This document shows positions 59,555 through 64,000 of a DNA stretch of 64,000 nt, piece after piece. Where the stretch lies: the NCBI GenBank assembly GCA_965228215.1, contig OZ245800.1:1674001-1738000 (forward strand), written 5' to 3'. A program made the position numbers and the translations under genes. The DNA comes from Maricaulis sp965228215. GTDB taxonomy: Bacteria; Pseudomonadota; Alphaproteobacteria; Caulobacterales; Maricaulaceae. The notes beneath the pieces are model-generated. The model saw nothing but the letters and a program-made list of their open reading frames with translations. It was not told the origin of the DNA and ran no database searches. Position 1 is the first letter of the stretch. Each line of letters opens with the position of its first letter.

Positions 59555-61144
59555 ATGTCTGCCCAACTCGCCCAAAACGCAAAAGCCTGGCCGTTTGAAC
59601 AAGCGCGCCTGCTGAAAAAGCGTCTGGACAAGCTGGGCCGGAAATCGGGCCGCGTGGTCTTCGAGACGGGTTATGGCCCGTCGGGCCTGCCGCACATGGG
59701 CACGTTCGGTGAAGTCGTACGCACCACCATGGTCCTGCACGCGTTCGACGTGCTGACCGACGGCGCCTATGACACGCATCTGATCTGCGTCTCCGACGAC
59801 ATGGACGGAATGCGCAAGGTGCCGGACAATCTGCCCAACCAGGAGATGCTGCAGGAGCACCTCCAGGAACCGCTGACCGTCGTGCCGGATCCCTACGGGA
59901 CGCATGACAGTTTCGGCGCGCACATGAATGCGCGCCTGCAGGGCTTCCTCGACAGTTTCGGCTTCACCTATGAGTTCGCCTCGGCGACCGAATATTACCG
60001 CAACGGTACCTATGACCCGATGCTGCTGAAAGCGTGCGAGCGCTATGACGACATCATGAAAGTCATGCTGCCGACGCTGGGCGAGGAGCGCCAGGCGACC
60101 TATTCGCCCTTCCTGCCGATCTCCCCGAAGACGGGCCGCGTGCTCTACGTGCCGATGAAGTCGGTCGACGCCAAGGCGGGCACCATCACCTTCGACGATG
60201 AGGACGGCACCGAGACGACGCTGCCGGTGACCGGCGGACAGGTGAAGCTGCAGTGGAAGCCGGATTTCGGCATGCGCTGGGCGGCCCTGGGCGTTGATTT
60301 CGAGATGTTCGGCAAGGATCACCAGGCCAATGCGCCGATCTATTCGCGCATCTGCCGGATCCTGGGTGCCGAACCGCCGACGCAATTCGTCTACGAGCTC
60401 TTCCTGGACCAGGCGGGCGAGAAGATCTCCAAGTCCAAGGGCAATGGTCTCTCGGTCGAGGAATGGCTGACCTACGCCCCGCAGGAGAGCCTGGCCTACT
60501 ATAATTTCGTGAAGCCGCGGCAGGCGAAGAAACTCTATTTCGACGTCATCCCGCGGGCGGTCGACGAATATCTCCAGCACCTCGCCGCCTATGCCGGGCA
60601 GGACGAGAAACAGCGCCTGGAAAACCCGGTCTTCCACATCCATAACGGCAATCCGCCGGCCGAGGCCTCGCCGATCAATTTCGCGCTGATGCTGAACCTG
60701 GCCTCGGCGGCCAGTGCCCATTCCACCGATGTGATGTGGGGTTTCATCGGTCGCTATGTGGAGGGCGCCACGCCTCAGAGCCATCCGATGCTGGACAAGC
60801 TGGCCGGTTTCGCCGTGCAGTATTTCACGGATTTCGTCGAGCCGACCAAATCCTTCCGCGCGCCGACCGACATGGAGCGAGCGGCGATGGATGACCTGCT
60901 GGGCCGCCTCAAGGCGCTGGATGCCGATTGCCGCGATGCCGAGACGATCCAGACGGAAGTCTTCTCGGCCGGTAAGTCACAGGAATTCGAAAACCTTCGC
61001 GACTGGTTCAAGGCGCTCTACGAGGTCTGCCTCGGCCAGAGCCAGGGGCCGCGCTTCGGATCCTTCGTAGCGATCTACGGTATCGGCGAGACGATTGCGC
61101 TCATCGAGAAGGCGCTGGCGGGCGAGCTGCTCACGACGGCGTGA
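59555..61144 (+). CDS. lysS: Class I lysyl-tRNA synthetase
   Basis: The 529-residue enzyme charges tRNA-Lys with lysine. It is the archaeal-type, class I enzyme, unrelated to the common class II LysRS, as is usual in alphaproteobacteria. HIGH-type signature PSGLPHMGTF (about 43-52) and KISKSKGNG (near 290-298) mark the catalytic core. A C-terminal helical anticodon-binding domain follows. ATG 59555 is preceded by AAAGGA 8-9 bases upstream; an upstream in-frame GTG is not family sequence. It is divergent from rtcB across the structured leader. Confidence 0.95.
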   Translation: MSAQLAQNAKAWPFEQARLLKKRLDKLGRKSGRVVFETGYGPSGLPHMGTFGEVVRTTMVLHAFDVLTDGAYDTHLICVSDDMDGMRKVPDNLPNQEMLQEHLQEPLTVVPDPYGTHDSFGAHMNARLQGFLDSFGFTYEFASATEYYRNGTYDPMLLKACERYDDIMKVMLPTLGEERQATYSPFLPISPKTGRVLYVPMKSVDAKAGTITFDDEDGTETTLPVTGGQVKLQWKPDFGMRWAALGVDFEMFGKDHQANAPIYSRICRILGAEPPTQFVYELFLDQAGEKISKSKGNGLSVEEWLTYAPQESLAYYNFVKPRQAKKLYFDVIPRAVDEYLQHLAAYAGQDEKQRLENPVFHIHNGNPPAEASPINFALMLNLASAASAHSTDVMWGFIGRYVEGATPQSHPMLDKLAGFAVQYFTDFVEPTKSFRAPTDMERAAMDDLLGRLKALDADCRDAETIQTEVFSAGKSQEFENLRDWFKALYEVCLGQSQGPRFGSFVAIYGIGETIALIEKALAGELLTTA

Positions 61145-61288
61145 TAACGCATACCTTGATCTGCGGGGAAAACCGTCGCGTATAGAGCACGACATGCGCG
61201 TCGGGTCGTGGCCCGGCGCAAAAGGTCATGGGCAAAGACCTGCCCGGCGGCTGTGGGAGCCGGCGGGCGAGCGAGGGAAGGAAAGAGT

Positions 61289-63445
61289 GTGGGCGTTCGG
61301 ATCCGCGTAGGTGCTGCTCTGACAGCATTGCCGCTTCTTGTTCTGTCGGGAGTGGCCGGGGCGCAGACCCCCGAGGCCGGTGTCGAGGTGTATGCACCCT
61401 CGGCTTTCACGCAATTCCTGCCGCAGAATGCCAGCGATCTCGTCCAGCGCCTGCCCGGATTCCAGATTGATGAAGGCGATGAAGTGCGCGGCCTGTCCGG
61501 CGCGCAGGGCAATGTCCTGATCAATGGCCGCCGTCCGCCGCCGCGCTCCGGTTCGCTGGGGGCTCGCCTTGGCTCGATCCGCGTTGAAGACGTGGAGCGC
61601 ATGGAGCTAATCGAAGCTGGTGCCCGCGATATCGACATGCAGGGCTATCCGCTGCTGCTAAACATCGTCCTGCGCGATGATACGGCCAGCCGTTTCAACG
61701 GCCGCATGGAGATCGAGCCCCGTGAAGACGGCGGCGACGAGGTCCAGCTGGCCGTCGGCGGATCGACGACCGGTCGCGGTGTCGATCTGGAAGGCAATAT
61801 CGAATACTACGACGAGGAGTTGATCGCCTATCGCGACATCCGCTCGGCCAATGCCGACACGCCGACGGCGCGTTTCTCTCCCGACCGCAATACCACGCTC
61901 ACCCGCCGCGACGCCCAGGGTTCGGCCACGATCCCGCTGGGGGGCGGCCGCAGCCTCATCCTGTCGACCGCCTATGACGGGTTCGAACAGACCGCACGTC
62001 CGACCTCCGAAGCCGTTGCCAGCGGCGCTGCGCTGCAGGAGACGAGCGAGTTCGAGAATGCCGATACGAGTTTCGGCGTCGAATACAGCGCGCCGATCAA
62101 TGACCGGCTGGACCTCCTCGCCATCCTGACCCGCCGCGATGGCGAACAGGAGAACTCGGCCAGCCTGACCGAGACCGGCTCTGTGCGCCGTTTCTCCTCG
62201 GGCGAGGAGACCAGCGAGACCGCCACCCGTACCACTTTCCGCTGGCGGTTCAGCGATGCGTGGACACTGGAAGCCGGTGGAACCTGGGCGCTCAACACGT
62301 TGGATGGTTCGGCTTCGGCGACTATCAACGGCATCGTCCAGAATGTGGACGGATCGATCGCCTCGGTCGAGGAGACGCGTGCCGCGGTCCTGGCCGTGGC
62401 CAGCTGGTCGCCGCGTGCCGACATGACCGCCAATTTCGGCGGCCGGATCGAGCAATTCTCGCTCAATTCCTCCAATGCGCCGGGCGAGCTGACCCTGACG
62501 GACGTCATCCCGCGTGCCGATCTGACCTGGACATTGCCGAATGACTGGGTCCTGCGCCTGTCTGCCGAGCGCGAGGTCGGTCAGCTCGATCTCGATCTCT
62601 TCCTGGCCGAGACCAATCTGGACAATGCACTCAACACGGCCGGTGCCTCGACGCTGGAGCCGGAGCGTGACTGGACCTATCGCGCCGAGATCGAGCGCCG
62701 GTTCGGTGAGCGCGGCCTGATCCGTCTCCTGGCCGAGCGCCGGGAAGTCGAGAACCCGATCTCCCGCGTGCGGACCGCCACGGGTGGTGTGACATCGGCC
62801 AATATCGGACCCGAAACGGTCGACCGGCTCGAGGGCGCATTCGAATTTGATCTCGGCCGCTACGGCATGCCGGATCTCTTCATCGATGGCCTGGCCGTGC
62901 TCAGCCAGTCCGAGCGGATCGATCCGCTGCAGGGCTTCACGCGCGAGACATCCGGACACCAGGACTATTCCTTCGAGATCGGCCTGCGCCAGGAATTTGC
63001 CGACGGCAAATACGTGCTGGGCATCGTGCTCGAGGAAGATGCGCCGTCCACGCATTACTGGCTGACCCAGATCCGCCGCGAAGTGCCGGGCCTGGAAGCC
63101 CGCATGAACGGCGAATGGCGCCATTCGGACCGCTGGCGGACCGGCTTCTGGTGGCGTCTGCCCGAAACCGTGCGCGAGGAACGCTACATCTTTGACGGCG
63201 TCCGCCGTCCCGGTGTGGGTCCGGTGATCCAGAACACGCTGGAATATGACGAGGGCAGTTTTGTCTCGCTCTGGACGGAATACGAGGTGCGTGAGGAAGT
63301 ACACGTCCGCCTCAATATCCGGACCGGCCGGGGACGCAATAACTCCACGACCGTGCGCGATCTCAACGGCGCGATCCTGGATTATGGCGCCGTCGATATC
63401 GACAATGTGCCCAGCTTCAATTTCCGCCTGCGCTGGAACCGCTAG
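61289..63445 (+). CDS. TonB-dependent receptor
   Basis: The 718-residue outer-membrane receptor has a signal peptide (cleavage near AGA-QT, about 26). A plug domain follows with ASDLVQRLPGFQIDEGDEVRG, NVLINGRRPPPRSGS and the IRVEDVERMELIEAGARD segment (about 50-125), then a beta-barrel ending in FNFRLRWNR. No clear TonB box was located beyond VEVYA near the mature start. It probably imports an iron complex or a sugar. The start GTG 61289 follows AAGGAAAG and gives the signal peptide; frames upstream are antisense or non-coding. Confidence 0.87.
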   Translation: MGVRIRVGAALTALPLLVLSGVAGAQTPEAGVEVYAPSAFTQFLPQNASDLVQRLPGFQIDEGDEVRGLSGAQGNVLINGRRPPPRSGSLGARLGSIRVEDVERMELIEAGARDIDMQGYPLLLNIVLRDDTASRFNGRMEIEPREDGGDEVQLAVGGSTTGRGVDLEGNIEYYDEELIAYRDIRSANADTPTARFSPDRNTTLTRRDAQGSATIPLGGGRSLILSTAYDGFEQTARPTSEAVASGAALQETSEFENADTSFGVEYSAPINDRLDLLAILTRRDGEQENSASLTETGSVRRFSSGEETSETATRTTFRWRFSDAWTLEAGGTWALNTLDGSASATINGIVQNVDGSIASVEETRAAVLAVASWSPRADMTANFGGRIEQFSLNSSNAPGELTLTDVIPRADLTWTLPNDWVLRLSAEREVGQLDLDLFLAETNLDNALNTAGASTLEPERDWTYRAEIERRFGERGLIRLLAERREVENPISRVRTATGGVTSANIGPETVDRLEGAFEFDLGRYGMPDLFIDGLAVLSQSERIDPLQGFTRETSGHQDYSFEIGLRQEFADGKYVLGIVLEEDAPSTHYWLTQIRREVPGLEARMNGEWRHSDRWRTGFWWRLPETVREERYIFDGVRRPGVGPVIQNTLEYDEGSFVSLWTEYEVREEVHVRLNIRTGRGRNNSTTVRDLNGAILDYGAVDIDNVPSFNFRLRWNR

Positions 63446-63485
63446 CAGAAACGCCGCGCCTCAAATTTCACCGAGTTAAAAATAA

Positions 63486-63540
63486 TTGACATGATGTCAT
63501 TGATCTCTTACATCAGTGCGTGTAAAGAAAATTATACACG
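63486..63540 (+). promoter_or_regulatory. Promoter with overlapping operator palindromes
   Basis: A perfect -35 hexamer TTGACA (63486-63491) is followed by a weak -10 near TTACAT (63508-63513). The palindrome TGACATGATGTCA (63487-63499) overlaps the -35, and CGTGTA-N10-TACACG (63519-63540) lies just downstream. Two inverted repeats placed at and after the -35 suggest one or two repressor sites for the gene at 63559. A nearby regulator gene was not seen, but may lie beyond the window edge. Confidence 0.65.
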
Positions 63541-63558
63541 AAGTAAGAGGTATTAGAC

Positions 63559-64000
63559 ATGGGTTTCCGCGAAGGCATCAATCTGACGAGTCTGCTGACC
63601 AGTTTTCTCGTCATCGTCTGGTACGCATTCCAGATCCTGCCCCAGATGGGCCAGGGCCCCGTGGAGTTCATCGCCTTCACCCAGCCGATGATCATCGCCG
63701 TGATCGCCGGCGTGATCCTGTCCATCGTCACTACGATAGCTGTCAGTATCGGCGCGGCCGTCTGGCTGGGCGTGAGGGAAGGCGAGGACGCGGTGAATGC
63801 CGAATTCTCCGAGGAGGACGAACGCGACAAGCAATTCGCCCGGCTCGGTGATGCCTGGGGTGGTTATTTCCTGTCGGTTGCGGTGATCGGTGCGCTGGCG
63901 TTGATCTGGACCGGACAGGACCGGTTCTGGGTGGCCAATGCGCTCTTCCTGGGCGCCTGGGGCAGTGCCGTCGTCGGCACCGTGGTCAAGCTGATCGCCT
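63559..64000 (+). CDS. Membrane protein, truncated at window edge
   Basis: The open frame begins at ATG 63559 with AAGAGG upstream and runs off the window without a stop (147 codons visible). It encodes at least four hydrophobic helices: LLTSFLVIVWYAFQILPQM, MIIAVIAGVILSIVTTIAV, the helix near YFLSVAVIGALALIW, and ALFLGAWGSAVVGTVVKLIA. A charged loop (REGEDAVNAEFSEEDERDKQFARLG) lies between. The pattern resembles small membrane proteins encoded next to XRE-type regulators in alphaproteobacteria, which fits the operator-rich promoter, but this is inference. Confidence 0.75.
   Translation, partial: MGFREGINLTSLLTSFLVIVWYAFQILPQMGQGPVEFIAFTQPMIIAVIAGVILSIVTTIAVSIGAAVWLGVREGEDAVNAEFSEEDERDKQFARLGDAWGGYFLSVAVIGALALIWTGQDRFWVANALFLGAWGSAVVGTVVKLIA

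Noticed and set aside
1..64000. CRISPR arrays, rRNA, tRNA, insertion sequences, prophage
   Set aside because: No regularly spaced repeats, tRNA cloverleaf or CCA end, transposase or phage genes were recognised.

Overview
The window is GC-rich chromosomal DNA from an alphaproteobacterium, most likely a stalked or dimorphic marine lineage of the Hyphomonadaceae/Maricaulales type. The evidence for this is: a bifunctional aspartokinase-diaminopimelate decarboxylase gene, a class I lysyl-tRNA synthetase, a full tad/cpa pilus locus whose pilin promoter carries two CtrA-like boxes, the ffs-dnaX-ybaB-recR order, and the rpmH-rnpA-yidC-engB cluster. The taxon is an inference. No rRNA, tRNA, insertion sequence, prophage or CRISPR array was seen. 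Coding density is high, and many neighbouring genes overlap by 4 bases (ATGA).

Layout. 1-9 kb holds an ABC-type membrane domain without an ATPase, a TetR regulator divergent from a CPBP protease, the lysC-lysA fusion, a crotonase, AMP nucleosidase, a membrane-anchored unknown and a protein phosphatase. 9.2-11.4 kb holds pabB-pabC (p-aminobenzoate for folate). 11.4-24.7 kb is the tad pilus locus. Two TadE-like genes and a solo secretin N-domain gene lie on the minus strand. Divergent from them run the Flp pilin, cpaA, cpaB, cpaC, cpaD, cpaE, cpaF, tadB, tadC, a polyproline-tailed unknown and a duplicated membrane protein. A TadD lipoprotein gene on the minus strand closes the locus. cpaE is split by a frameshift in a short TC tract, so pilus assembly may be impaired unless this is a sequencing error.

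24.7-38.7 kb holds an M17 aminopeptidase, MarR, an NlpC/P60 hydrolase, a membrane cytochrome c with a long acidic tail, an outer-membrane barrel, NudC, a VOC protein, SRP RNA, dnaX-ybaB-recR, a VUT-family transporter, a PQQ-type sugar dehydrogenase, a CelD-like acetyltransferase, a methyltransferase and rmuC. 38.8-53.7 kb holds def, a lipoprotein, a Kazal-domain lipoprotein, fmt-truA, dapE, cupin, a P1 peptidase, a flavoprotein, dapD, a HAD nucleotidase, a double-DUF1036 protein, and the rpmH-rnpA-yidC-engB operon, in which engB appears to start with CTG. 53.7-64 kb holds a TVP38 membrane protein, an orphan histidine kinase, a PhoD-like phosphatase, an RtcB RNA ligase with a conserved basic partner behind a structured leader, lysS, a TonB-dependent receptor and a truncated membrane protein.

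Lysine metabolism is unusually concentrated here: lysC-lysA, dapE, dapD and the lysyl-tRNA synthetase all fall within 60 kb. The best candidates for something new are the structured region upstream of rtcB, the rtcB partner protein whose ribosome-binding site is inside a hairpin, the CTG-started engB, the twin CtrA-like boxes with the split cpaE, and several proteins with unusual architecture.
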